From Saccoglossus kowalevskii (taxonomy: Eukaryota > Hemichordata > Enteropneusta > Harrimaniidae): a stretch of 24,100 nt of DNA. Below are positions 8,149-19,370 of the stretch, piece by piece; position 1 is the stretch's first letter; each line of letters opens with the position of its first letter. A model generated the notes under the pieces. The model saw only the letters and a program-made list of their open reading frames with translations, was not told the origin of the DNA and did not search any database. The stretch covers positions 4,547-28,646 of the forward strand of contig NW_003144815.1 of NCBI RefSeq assembly GCF_000003605.2, given 5' to 3'. The position numbers were made by a program, and so were the translations under genes.

Positions 8149-9202
8149 TTACCCTGGCTACGTGTTAAAATGGTTATGAATTCACTCTGAATAAGTACGT
8201 ACATAACCGACCAATCGTGGACTTTAATTCAATGTGTTGGTCAGGGTTCTGATCCTGTGTATTTTTCGGTGGGTACCGTTTAATTTCACTATCCTGGCTA
8301 CGTGTTAAAATGGTTATGAATTCATTTTGGATAAGTACGTACATAACCGACCAATAGTGGACTTTAATTCAATGTGTTGGTCAGGGTTCTGACCCTGTGT
8401 ATTTTTCGGTGGGTACCGTTTAATTTCACTATCCTGGCTACGTGTTAAAATGGTTATGAATTCATTTTGGATAAGTATGTACATAACCGACCAATCGTGG
8501 ACTTTAATTCAATGTGTTGGTCAGGGTTCTGACCCTGTGTATTTTTCGGTGGGTACCGTTTAATTTCACTACCCTGGCTACGTGTTAAAATGGTTATGAA
8601 TTCATTTTGGATAAGTACGTACATAACCGACCAATCGTGGACTTAATTCAATGTGTTGGTCAGGGTCTGACCCTGTGTATTTTCGGTGAGTACCGTTTAA
8701 TTTCACTACCCTGGCTACGTGTAAAATGGTTATGAATTCATTTTGGATAAGTACATACATGACCGACCAATCATGGACTTTAATTCAATGTGTTGGTCAG
8801 GGTTCTGACCCTGTGTATTTTTCGGAGGGTACCGTTTAATTTCACTACCCTGGCTACGCGTTAAAATGGTTATGAATTCATTTTGGATAAGTACGTACAT
8901 AACCGACCAATCATGGACTTTAATTCAATGTGTTGGTCAGGGTTCTGACCCTGTGTATTTTTCGGTGGGTACCGTTTAATTTCACTACCCTGGCTACGTG
9001 TTAAAATGGTTATGAATTCATTTTGGATAAGTACGTACATAACCAACCAATCGTGGGCTTTAATTCAATGTGTTGGTCAGGGTTCTGACCCTGTGTATTT
9101 TTCGGTGGGTACCGTTTAATTTCACTACCCTGGATACGTGTTAAAATGGTTATGAATTCATTTTGCATAAGTACGTACATAACCGACCAATTGTGGACTT
9201 TA
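8149..9202 (+). repeat. 8-unit A-type HOR body, 7 ordinary monomers (V6 to V7)
   Basis: V6 to V7 spans 1162 bp: 8 units (1166 bp) less four bases, all lost in a cluster at about 8640-8730. It holds the full set of A-type position markers in order: ctctgaataag with gatcctg, caatagtgg (about 8352), aagtatgtac (about 8475), a plain monomer, tacatacatgacc/caatcatgg (about 8751), acgcg, caaccaatcgtgggc (about 9043), and ggatacg (about 9133). I take this as the reference HOR layout. Confidence 0.9.
8640..8730. other. Cluster of single-base deletions, likely sequence error
   Basis: Four one-base contractions occur in about 90 bp: acttaattc (t lost), cagggtctg (t lost), gtattttcgg (t lost) and gtgtaaaatgg (t lost). 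A substitution, ggtgagtacc, lies in the same stretch. These account exactly for the 4-bp deficit of this HOR. Clustered run-length loss suggests poor base calling. Confidence 0.7.
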
Positions 9203-9310
9203 TTTTGCATGCAGGTAAGGTATACCTACAGACATAACTGTGGACATTATGCTTATACTTATGTACTAAGACGTTAGTTAACATTTAATATCAGGCAATG
9301 CATTGGTTCA
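9203..9310 (+). repeat. V7: V segment
   Basis: A 108-bp copy like V2. The monomer before it has caattgtgg, a CpG-to-TpG change. The next monomer has ctctgaataag, gtggtctttaa and gatcctg. Confidence 0.93.
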
Positions 9311-10368
9311 TTACCCTGGCTACGTGTTAAAATGGTTATGAATTCACTCTGAATAAGTACGTACATAACCGACCAATCGTGGTCTTTAATTCAATGTGTT
9401 GGTCAGGGTTCTGATCCTGTGTATTTTTCGGTGGGTACCGTTTAATTTCACTATCCTGGCTACGTGTTAAAATGGTTATGAATTCATTTTGGATAAGTAC
9501 GTACATAACCGACCAATAGTGGACTTTAATTCAATGTGTTGTTCAGGGTTCTGACCCTGTGTATTTTTCGGTGGGTACCGTTTAATTTCACTATCCTGGC
9601 TACGTGTTAAAATGGTTATGAATTCATTTTGGATAAGTATGTACATAACCGACCAATCGTGGACTTTAATTCAATGTGTTGGTCAGGGTTCTGACCCTGT
9701 GTATTTTTCGGTGGGTACCGTTTAATTTCACTATCCTGGCTACGTGTTAAAATTGTTATGAATTCATTTTGGATAAGTACGTACATAACCGACCAATCGT
9801 GGACTTTAATTCAATGTGTTGGTCAGGGTTCTGACCCTGTGTATTTTTCGGTGGGTACCGTTTAATTTCACTACCCTGGCTACGTATTAAAATGGTTATG
9901 AATTCATTTTGGATAAGTACGTACATGACCGACCAATCGTGGACTTTAATTCAATGTGTTGGTCAGGGTTCTGACCCTGTGTATTTTTCGGTGGGTACCG
10001 TTTAATTTCACTACCCTGGCTACGCGTTAAAATGGTTATGAATTCATTTTGGATAAGTACGTACATAACCGACCAATCGTGGACTTTAATTCAATGTGTT
10101 GGTCAGGGTTCTGACCCTGTGTATTTTTCGGTGGGTACCGTTTAATTTCACTACCCTGGCTACGTGTTAAAATGGTTATGAATTCATTTTGGATAAGTAC
10201 GTACATAACCAACCAATCGTGGGCTTTAATTCAATGTGTTGGTCAGGGTTCTGACCCTGTGTATTTTTCGGTGGGTACCGTTTAATTTCACTACCCTGGC
10301 TACGTGTTAAAATGGTTATGAATTCATTTTGCATAAGTACGTACATAACCGACCAATCGTGGACTTTA
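9311..10368 (+). repeat. 8-unit A-type HOR body, 7 ordinary monomers (V7 to V8)
   Basis: V7 to V8 is exactly 1166 bp (7 x 140 + 186). The markers follow the V6 to V7 order: gatcctg, caatagtgg with gttgttcagg (as after V2), aagtatgtac, and later tacatgacc and caaccaatcgtgggc (about 10210). The last monomer has ggctacg where the other A-type HORs have ggatacg. Confidence 0.92.
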
Positions 10369-10476
10369 TTTTGCATGCAGGTAAGGTATACCTACAGACA
10401 TAACTGTGGACATTATGCTTAAACTTATGTACTAAGACGTTAGTTAACATTTAATATCAGGCAATGCATTGGTTCA
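10369..10476 (+). repeat. V8: V segment
   Basis: A 108-bp copy reading gcttaaactta instead of gcttatactta, a change shared with V12, V13, V14 and V16. It is still followed by the A-type ctctgaataag. It therefore combines an A-type flank with a B-type V. Confidence 0.93.
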
Positions 10477-10539
10477 TTACCCTGGCTACGTGTTAAAATG
10501 GTTATGAATTCACTCTGAATAAGTACGTACATAACCGAC
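10477..10539 (+). repeat. Partial monomer truncated by gap
   Basis: Start of the first monomer after V8 (ctctgaataag). It stops at cataaccgac, where the Ns begin. Confidence 0.9.
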
Positions 10540-10589
10540 NNNNNNNNNNNNNNNNNNNNNNNNNNNNNNNNNNNNNNNNNNNNNNNNNN
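10540..10589. other. Assembly gap, 50 Ns
   Basis: Fifty Ns. The sequence leaves at ccgac of an ordinary monomer and re-enters inside a V segment. By comparison with V10, the missing sequence must be at least 90 bp, and in general 90 + 140n if units are intact. The 50-N length is therefore a placeholder, not a measured size. Confidence 0.9.
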
Positions 10590-10622
10590 TCAACATTTAA
10601 TATCAGGCAATGCATTGGTTCA
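10590..10622 (+). repeat. V9: 3' end of a V segment, cut by gap
   Basis: The last 33 bp of a V segment (aacatttaatatcagg, then caatgcattggttca). The first bases read tcaac where others read ttaac, right at the gap edge, so that base may be unreliable. Projected back, this V would sit 606 bp before V10, exactly 4 units. Confidence 0.88.
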
Positions 10623-11120
10623 TTACCCTGGCTACGTGTTAAAATGGTTATGAATTCACTGTGGATAAGTACGTACATAACCGACCAATCGTGGACTTTA
10701 ATTCAATGTGTTGGTCAGGGTTCTGACCCTGTGTATTTTTCGGTGGGTACCGTTTAATTTCACTCTCCTGGCTACGTGTTAAAATGGTTATGAATTCACT
10801 CTGGATAAGTACGTACATAACCGACCAATCGTGGACTTTAATTCAATGTGTTGGTCAGGGTTCTGACCCTGTGTATTTTTCGGTGGGTACCGTTTAATTT
10901 CACTACCCTGGCTACGTGTTAAAATGGTTATGAATTCATTTTGCATAAGTACGTACATAACCGACCAATCATGGACTTTAATTCAATGTGTTGGTCAGGG
11001 TTCTGACCCTGTGTATTTTTCGGTGGGTACCGTTTAATTTCACTACCCTGGCTACGTGTTAAAATGGTTATGAATTCATTTTGCATAAGTACGTACATAA
11101 CCGACCAATCATGGACTTTA
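10623..11120 (+). repeat. Short B-type HOR body, 3 ordinary monomers (V9 to V10)
   Basis: A four-unit HOR. The first monomer after V9 has ctgtggataag and the second ctctggataag, a different pair of marks from the A-type HORs before the gap. The last monomers carry ttttgcataag and caatcatgg. The V15 to V16 HOR begins with the same pair of marks. Confidence 0.9.
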
Positions 11121-11228
11121 TTTTGCATGCAGGTAAGGTATACCTACAGACATAACTGTGGACATTATGTTTATACTTATGTACTATGACGTTAGTTAAC
11201 ATTTCATATCAGGCAATGCATTGGTTCA
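11121..11228 (+). repeat. V10: divergent V segment (type shared with V15)
   Basis: Three linked changes distinguish this copy: attatgtttatac (others attatgctta), gtactatgacg (others gtactaagacg) and catttcatatc (others catttaatatc). V15, 11557 bp away, has the same three. Both are followed by ctgtggataag and then ctctggataag. Confidence 0.92.
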
Positions 11229-12146
11229 TTACCCTGGCTACGTGTTAAAATGGTTATGAATTCACTGTGGATAAGTACGTACATAACCGACCAATCGTGG
11301 ACTTTAATTCAATGTGTTGGTCAGGGTTCTGACCCTGTGTATTTTTCGGTGGGTACCGTTTAATTTCACTATCCTGGCTACGTGTTAAAATGGTTATGAA
11401 TTCACTCTGGATAAGTACGTACATAACCGACCAATCGTGGACTTTAATTCAATGTGTTGGTCAGGGTTCTGACCCTGTGTATTTTTCGGTGGGTACCATT
11501 TAATTTCACTACCCTGGCTACGTGTTAAAATGGTTATGAATTCATTTTGCATAAGTACGTACATAACCGACCAATCATGGACTTTAATTCAATGTGTTGG
11601 TCAGGGTTCTGACCCTGTGTATTTTTCAGTGGGTACCGTTTAATTTCACTACCCTGGCTACGTGTTAAAATGGTTATGAATTCATTTTGCATAAGTACGT
11701 ACATAACCGACCAATCGTGGACTTTAATTCAATGTGTTGGTCAGGGTTCTGACCCTGTGTATTTTTTGGTGGGTACCGTTTAATTTCACTACCCTAGCTA
11801 CATGTTAAAATGGTTATGAATTCATTTTGGATAAGTACGTACATAACCGACCAATCGTGGACTTTAATTCAATGTGTTGGTCAGGGTTCTGACCCTGTGT
11901 ATTTTTCGGTGGGTACCGTTTAATTTCACTATCCTGGCTACGTGTTAAAATGGTTATGAATTCATTTTGGATAAGTACGTACATAACCGACCAATCGTGG
12001 ACTTTAATTCAATGTGTTGGTCAGGGTTCTGACCCTGTGTATTTTTCGGTGGGTACCGTTTAATTTCACTACCCTGGCCACGCGTTAAAATGGTTATGAA
12101 TTCATTTTGTATAAGTACGTACATAACCGACCAATCGTGGGCTTTA
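11229..12146 (+). repeat. HOR body, 6 ordinary monomers (V10 to V11)
   Basis: V10 to V11 spans 1027 bp: 7 units plus one base, the extra t at the start of V11. It begins with ctgtggataag and ctctggataag monomers, then plain copies with CpG-type changes (taccattt about 11493, ttttttgg about 11764, ctacatg about 11799). The last monomer reads gtgggcttta directly before V11, a mark that in A-type HORs sits one monomer earlier. Confidence 0.88.
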
Positions 12147-12255
12147 TTTTTTCATGCAGGTAAGGTATACCTACAGACATAACTGTGGACATTATGCTTA
12201 TACTTATGTACTAAGACGTTAGTTAACATTTAATATCAGGCAATGCATTGGTTCA
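12147..12255 (+). repeat. V11: V segment with altered start
   Basis: Begins ttttttcatgcagg instead of ttttgcatgcagg: one extra t, and g changed to t. The TGCATGCA palindrome is broken and the copy is 109 bp. The rest is A-type (gcttatactta, gacgtt) and is followed by ctctgaataag. A-type sequence thus reappears after the gap. Confidence 0.92.
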
Positions 12256-14153
12256 TTACCCTGGCTACGTGTTAAAATGGTTATGAATTCACTCTGAATA
12301 AGTACGTACATAACCGACCAATCGTGGACTTTAATTCAATATGTTGGTCAGGGTTCTGACCCTGTGTATTTTTCGGTGGGTACCGTTTAATTTCACTATC
12401 CTGGCTACGTGTTAAAATGGTTATGAATTCATTTTGGATAAGTACGTACATAACCGACCAATCGTGGACTTTAATTCAGTGTGTTGGTCAGGGTTCTGAC
12501 CCTGTGTATTTTTCGGTGGGTACCGTTTAATTTCACTACCCTGGCTACGCGTTAAAATGGTTATGAATTCATTTTGGATAAGTACGTACATAACCGACCA
12601 ATCGTGGACTTTAATTCAATGTGTTGGTCAGGGTTCTGACCCTGTGTATTTTTCGGTGGGTACCGTTTAATTTCACTACCCTGGCTACGCGTTAAAATGG
12701 TTATGAATTCATTTTGGATAAGTACGTACATAACCGACCAATCGTGGACTTTAATTCAATGTGTTGGTCAGGGTTCTGACCCTGTGTATTTTTCGGTGGG
12801 TACCGTTTAATTTCACTACCCTGGCTACGCGTTAAAATGGTTATGAATTCATTTTGGATAAGTACGTACATAACCGACCAATCGTGGACTTTAATTCAAT
12901 GTGTTGGTCAGGGTTCTGACCCTGTGTATTTTTCGGTGGGTACCGTTTAATTTCACTATCCTGGCTACGTGTAAAAATGGTTACGAATTCATTTTGGATA
13001 AGTACGTACATAACCGACCAATCGTGGACTTTAATTCAATGTGTTGGTCAGGGTTCTGACCCTGTGTATTTTTCGGTGGGTACCGTTTAATTTCACTACC
13101 CTGGCTACGTGTTAAAATGGTTATGAATTCATTTTGGATAAGTACGTACATAACCGACCAATCGTGGACTTTAATTCAATGTGTTGGTCAGGGTTCTGAC
13201 CCTGTGTATTTTTCGGTGGGTACCGTTTAATTTCACTACCCTGGCTACGTGTTAAAATGGTTATGAATTCATTTTGCATAAGTACGTACATAACCGACCA
13301 ATCGTGGACTTTAATTCAATGTGTTGGTCAGGGTTCTGACCCTGTGTATTTTTCGGTGGGTACCATTTAATTTCACTACCCTGGCTACGTGTTAAAATGG
13401 TTATGAATTCATTTTGCATAAGTACGTACATAACTGACCAATCGTGGACTTTAATTCAATGTGTTGGTCAGGGTTCTGACCCTGTGTATTTTTCGGTGGG
13501 TACCGTTTAATTTCACTACCCTGGCTACGTGTTAAAATGGTTATGAATTCATTTTGGATAAGTACATACATAACCGACCAATTGTGGACTTTAATTCAAT
13601 GTGTTGGTCAGGGTTCTGACCCTGTGTATTTTTCGGTGGGTACCGTTTAATTTCACTACCCTGGCTACGCGTTAAAATGGTTATGAATTCATTTTGGATA
13701 AGTACGTACATAACCGACCAATCGTGGACTTTAATTCAATGTGTTGGTCAGGGTTCTGACCCTGTGTATTTTTCGGTGGGTACCGTTTAATTTCACTACC
13801 CTGGCTACGCGTTAAAATGGTTATGAATTCATTTTGGATAAGTACGTACATAACCGACCAATCGTGGACTTTAATTCAATGTGTTGGTCAGGGTTCTGAC
13901 CCTGTGTATTTTTCGGTGGGTACCGTTTAATTTCACTACCCTGGATACGCGTTAAAATGGTTATGAATTCATTTTGGATAAGTACGTACATAACCGACCA
14001 ATCGTGGACTTTAATTCAATGTGTTGGTCAGGATTCTGACCCTGTGTATTTTTTGGTGGGTACCGTTTAATTTCACTCTCCTGGCTACGTGTTAAAATGG
14101 TTATGAATTCATTTTGCATAAGTACGTACATAACCGACCAATCGTGGACTTTA
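12256..14153 (+). repeat. Long HOR body, 13 ordinary monomers (V11 to V12)
   Basis: V11 to V12 spans 14 units (2006 bp), the same number of units as V4 to V5. It contains the fourth gtgtaaaaatggttacg module (about 12971), with the same preceding acgcg and following acgtg monomers as at 4521 and 6106. Other marks are taactgacc (about 13434), caattgtgg (about 13581) and ggatacgcg (about 13944). Confidence 0.9.
12965..12985 (+). repeat. Marker variant gtgtaaaaatggttacg, copy 4
   Basis: Same linked changes as at 4521, 6106 and 6806, but on the other side of the assembly gap. It ties the V11 to V12 HOR to the V3 to V5 region. Confidence 0.85.
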
Positions 14154-14261
14154 TTTTGCATGCAGGTAAGGTATACCTACAGACATAACTGTGGACATTA
14201 TGCTTAAACTTATGTACTAAGATGTTAGTTAACATTTAATATCAGGCAATGCATTGGTTCA
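14154..14261 (+). repeat. V12: V segment with atypical right junction
   Basis: A 108-bp copy with gcttaaactta and gatgtt (shared with V16). Unlike every other V, it is followed by ctaccctggctacacg and ggattcattttgg, not ttaccctgg with the cactctg or cactgtg mark. The ctacacg variant recurs at about 14552. This suggests a recombination or conversion breakpoint at the right edge of V12. Confidence 0.9.
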
Positions 14262-15319
14262 CTACCCTGGCTACACGTTAAAATGGTTATGGATTCATTT
14301 TGGATAAGTACGTACATAACCGACCAATCGTGGACTTTAATTCAATGTGTTGGTCAGGGTTCTGACCCTGTGTATTTTTCGGTGGGTACCGTTTAATTTC
14401 ACTACCCTGGCTACGCGTTAAAATGGTTATGAATTCATTTTGGATAAATACGTACATAACCGACCAATCGTGGACTTTAATTCAATATGTTGGTCAGGGT
14501 TCTGACCCTGTGTATTTTTCGGTGGGTACCGTTTAATTTCACTACCCTGGCTACACGTTAAAATGGTTATGAATTCATTTTGGATAAGTACGTACATAAC
14601 CGACCAATCGTGGAATTTAATTCTATGTGTTGGTCAGGGTTCTGACCCTGTGTATTTTTCGGTGGGTACCGTTTAATTTCACTACCCTGGCTACGCGTTA
14701 AAATGGTTATGAATTCATTTTGGATAAGTACGTACATAACCGACCAATCGTGGACTTTAATTCAATGTGTTGGTCAGGGTTCTGACCCTGTGTATTTTTC
14801 GGTGGGTACCGTTTAATTTCACTATCCTGGCTACGCGTTAAAATGGTTATGAATTCATTTTGGATAAGTACGTACATAACCGACCAATCGTGGACTTTAA
14901 TTCAATGTGTTGGTCAGGGTTCTGACCCTGTGTATTTTTCGGTGGGTACCGTTTAATTTCACTACCCTGGCTACGTGTTAAAATGGTTATGAATTCATTT
15001 TGGATAAGTACGTACATAACCGACCAATCGTGGACTTTAATTCAATGTGTTGGTCAGGGTTCTGACCCTGTGTATTTTTTGGTGGGTACCGTTTAATTTC
15101 ACTACCCTGGCTACGTGTTAAAATGGTTATGAATTCATTTTGCATAAGTATGTACATAACCGACCAATCGTGGACTTTAATTCAATGTGTTGGTCAGGGT
15201 TCTGACCCTGTGTATTTTTCGGTGGGTACCGTTAAATTTCACTACCCTGGCTACGTGTTAAAATGGTTATGAATTCATTTTGCATAAGTACGTACATAAC
15301 CGACCAATCGTGGACTTTA
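14262..15319 (+). repeat. 8-unit HOR body, 7 ordinary monomers (V12 to V13)
   Basis: V12 to V13 is exactly 1166 bp, again 8 units, but without the A-type position markers. Ordinary monomers include two ctacacg copies, tggaatttaattctatg (about 14615), ttttttgg (about 15078) and accgttaaatttc (about 15230). The last two carry ttttgcataag. Confidence 0.9.
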
Positions 15320-15427
15320 TTTTGCATGCAGGTAAGGTATACCTACAGACATAACTGTGGACATTATGCTTAAACTTATGTACTAAGACGTTAGTTAACA
15401 TTTAATATCAGGCAATGCATTGGTTCA
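15320..15427 (+). repeat. V13: V segment
   Basis: A 108-bp copy with gcttaaactta and gacgtt. It is followed by two consecutive ctctggataag monomers, the second with acaaaaccg. Confidence 0.93.
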
Positions 15428-17370
15428 TTACCCTGGCTACGTGTTAAAATGGTTATGAATTCACTCTGGATAAGTACGTACATAACCGACCAATCGTGGA
15501 CTTTAATTCAATGTGTTGGTCAGGGTTCTGACCCTGTGTATTTTTCGATGGGTACCGTTTAATTTCACTATCCTGGCTACGTGTTAAAATGGTTATGAAT
15601 TCACTCTGGATAAGTACGTACAAAACCGACCAATCATGGACTTTAATTCAATGTGTTGGTCAGGGTTCTGACCCTGTGTATTTTTCGGTGGGTACCGTTT
15701 AATTTCACTACCCTGGCTATGCGTTAAAATGGTTATGAATTCATTTTGGATAAGTACGTACATAACCGACCAATCGTGGACTTTAATTCAATGTGTTGGT
15801 CAGGGTTCTGACCCTGTGTATTTTTCGGTGGGTACCGTTTAATCTCACTACCCTGGCTACGCGTTAAAATGGTTATGACTTCATTTTGGATAAGTACGTA
15901 CATAACCGACCAATCGTGGACTTTAATTCAATGTGTTGGTCAGGGTTCTGACCCTGTGTATTTTTCGGTGGGTACTGTTTAATTTCACTATCCTGGCTAC
16001 GTGTTAAAATGGTTATGAATTCATTTTGGATAAGTACGTACATAACCGACCAATCATGGACTTTAATTCAATGTGTTGGTCAGGGTTCTGACCCTGTGTA
16101 TTTTTCGGTGGGTACCGTTTAATTTCACTACCCTGGCTACGCGTTAAAATGGTTATGAATTCATTTTGGATAAGTACGTACATAACCGACCAATCGTGGA
16201 CTTTAATTCAATGTGTTGGTCAGGGTTCTGACCCTGTGTATTTTTCGGTGGGTACCGTTTAATTTCATTACCCTGGCTACGCGTTAAAATGGTTATGAAT
16301 TCATTTTGGATAAGTACGTACATAACCGACCAATCGTGGACTTTAATTCAATGTGTTGGTCAGGGTTCTGACCCTGTGTATTTTTCGGTGGGTACCGTTT
16401 AATTTCACTATCCTGGCTACGTGTTAAAATGGTTATGAATTCATTTTGGATAAGTACGTACAAAACCGACCAATCGTGGACTTTAATTCAATGTGTTGGT
16501 CAGGGTTCTGACCCTGTGTATTTTTCGGTGGGTACCGTTTAATTTCACTATCCTGGCTATGTGTTAAAATGGTTATGAATTCATTTTGGATAAGTACGTA
16601 CATAACCGACCAATCGTGGACTTTAATTCAATGTGTTGGTCAGGGTTCTGACCCTGTGTATTTTTCGGTGGGTACCGTTTAATTTCACTACCCTGGCTAC
16701 GCGTTAAAATGGTTATGAATTCATTTTGGATAAGTACGTACATAACCGACCAATCGTGGACTTTAATTCAATGTGTTGGTCAGGATTCTGACCCTGTGTA
16801 TTTTTCGGTGGGTACCGTTTAATTTCACTACCCTGGCTACGTGTTAAAATGGTTATGAATTCATTTTGCATAAGTACGTACATAACCGACCAATCATGGA
16901 CTTTAATTCAATGTGTTGGTCAGGGTTCTGACCCTGTGTATTTTTCGGTGGATACCGTTTAATTTCACTACCCTGGCTACGTGTTAAAATGGTTATGAAT
17001 TCATTTTGCATAAGTACGTACATAACCGACCAATCGTGGACTTTAATTCAATGTGTTGGTCAGGGTTCTGACCCTGTGTATTTTTCGGTGGGTACCGTTT
17101 AATTTCACTACCCTGGCTACGTGTTAAAATGATTATGAATTCATTTTGCATAAGTACGTACATAACCGACCAATCGTGGACTTTAATTCAATGTGTTGGT
17201 CAGGGTTCTGACCCTGTGTATTTTTCGGTGGGTACCGTTTAATTTCACTACCCTGGCTACATGTTAAAATGGTTATGAATTCATTTTGCATAAGTACGTA
17301 CATAACTGACCAATCGTGGACTTTAATTCAATGTGTTGGTCAGGGTTCTGACCCTGTGTATTTTTCGGTG

Positions 17371-17390
17371 GGTACCGTTGCTACGCGTTA
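17371..17390 (+). repeat. Monomer with 16-bp internal deletion
   Basis: ggtaccgtt runs directly into gctacgcg; the 16 bases from taatttcac to taccctg are absent. The unit is 124 bp and shifts the phase of the rest of the array by 16. It is the only deletion of this size I found. Confidence 0.92.
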
Positions 17391-18939
17391 AAATGGTTAT
17401 GAATTCATTTTGCATAAGTACGTACATAACCGACCAATCGTGGACTTTAATTCAATGTGTTGGTCAGGGTTCTGACCCTGTGTATTTTTCAGTGGGTACC
17501 GTTTAATTTCACTACCCTGGCTACGCGTTAAAATGGTTATGAATTCATTTTGGATAAGTACGTACATAACCGACCAATCGTGGACTTTAATTCAATGTGT
17601 TGGTCAGGGTTCTGACCCTGTGTATTTTTCGGTGGGTACCGTTTAATTTCACTACCCTGGCTACGCGTTAAAATGGTTATGAATTCATTTTGGATAAGTA
17701 CGTACATAACCGACCAATCGTGGACTTTAATTCAATGTGTTGGTCAGGGTTCTGACCCTGTGTATTTTTCGGTGGGTACCGTTTAATTTCACTACCCTGG
17801 CTACGCGTTAAAATGGTTATGAATTCATTTTGGATAAGTACGTACATAACCGACCAATCGTGGACTTTAATTCAATGTGTTGGTCAGGGTTCTGACCCTG
17901 TGTATTTTTCGGTGGGTACCGTTTAATTTCACTACCCTGGCTACGTGTTAAAATGGTTATGAATTCACTCTGGATAAGTATGTACATAACCGACCAATCG
18001 TGGACTTTAATTCAATGTGTTGGTCAGGGTTCTGACCCTGTGTATTTTTCGGTGGGTACCGTTTAATTTCACTACCCTGGCTACGTGTTAAAATGGTTAT
18101 GAATTCATTTTGGATAAGTATGTACATAACCGACCAATCGTGGACTTTAATTCAATGTGTTGGTCAGGGTTCTGACCCTGTGTATTTTTCGGTGGATACC
18201 GTTTAATTTCACTACCCTGGCTACGTGTTAAAATGGTTATGAATTCATTTTGCATAAGTACGTACATAACCGACCAATCGTGGACTTTAATTCAATGTGT
18301 TGGTCAGGGTTCTGACCCTGTGTATTTTTCGGTGGGTACCGTTTAATTTCACTATCCTGGCTACGTGTTAAAATGGGTATGAATTCACTCTGGATAAGTA
18401 CGTACATAACCGACCAATCGTGGACTTTAATTCAATGTGTTGGTCAGGGTTCTGACCCTGTGTATTTTTCGGTGGGTACCGTTTCATTTCACTATCCTGG
18501 CTACGTGTTAAAATGGTTATGAATTCATTTTGGATAAGTACGTACATAACCGACCAATCGTGGACTTTAATTCAATGTGTTGGTCAGGGTTCTGACCCTG
18601 TGTATTTTTCGGTGGGTACCGTTTAATTTCACTACCCTGGCTATGTGTTAAAATGGTTATGAATTCATTTTGGATAAGTACGTACATAACCGACCAATCG
18701 TGGACTTTAATTCAATGTGTTGGTCAGGGTTCTGACCCTGTGTATTTTTCGGTGGGTACCGTTTAATTTCACTACCCTGGCTACGTGTTAAAATGGTTAT
18801 GAATTCATTTTGCATAAGTACGTACATAACCGACCAATCATGGACTTTAATTCAATGTGTTGGTCAGGGTTCTGACCCTGTGTATTTTTCGGTGGATACC
18901 GTTTAATTTCACTACCCTGGCTACGTGTTAAAATGGTTA

Positions 18940-19035
18940 TGAAATTCATTTTGCATAAGTACGTACATTACCGACCAATCGTGGACTTTAATTCAATGTG
19001 TTGGTCAGGGTTCTGACCCCGTGTATTTTCGGTGG
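18940..19035 (+). repeat. Monomer pair with offsetting single-base indels
   Basis: gaaattcatt has an extra a, which destroys the EcoRI site, and gtgtattttcgg lacks one t about 85 bp later. A substitution, tacattaccg, lies between them. Phase is restored afterward. This may be real or minor sequence error. Confidence 0.6.
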
Positions 19036-19230
19036 GTACCGTTTAATTTCACTACCCTGGCTACGTGTTAAAATGGTTATGAATTCATTTTGGATAAGTA
19101 CGTACATAACCGACCAATCGTGGACTTTAATTCAATGTGTTGGTCAGGGTTCTGACCCTGTGTATTTTTCGGTGGGTACCGTTTAATTTCACTATCCTGG
19201 CTACGCGTTAAAATGGTTATGAATTCATTT

Positions 19231-19250
19231 AGGATAAGTACGTACACAAC
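19231..19250 (+). repeat. Local duplicate marker aggataag/acacaacc, copy 1
   Basis: The rare changes tttaggataag and gtacacaacc occur together here and again exactly 140 bp later, so one variant monomer was tandemly duplicated. Confidence 0.8.
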
Positions 19251-19370
19251 CGACCAATCGTGGACTTTAATTCAATGTGTTGGTCAGGGTTCTGACCCTG
19301 TGTATTTTTCGGTGGGTACCGTTTAATTTCACTACCCTGGCTACGCGTTAAAATGGTTATGAATTCATTT

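Noticed and set aside
18998-19186. Plus-strand open frame of 62 codons
   Set aside because: It depends on a one-base loss near 19027 and encodes only translated satellite.
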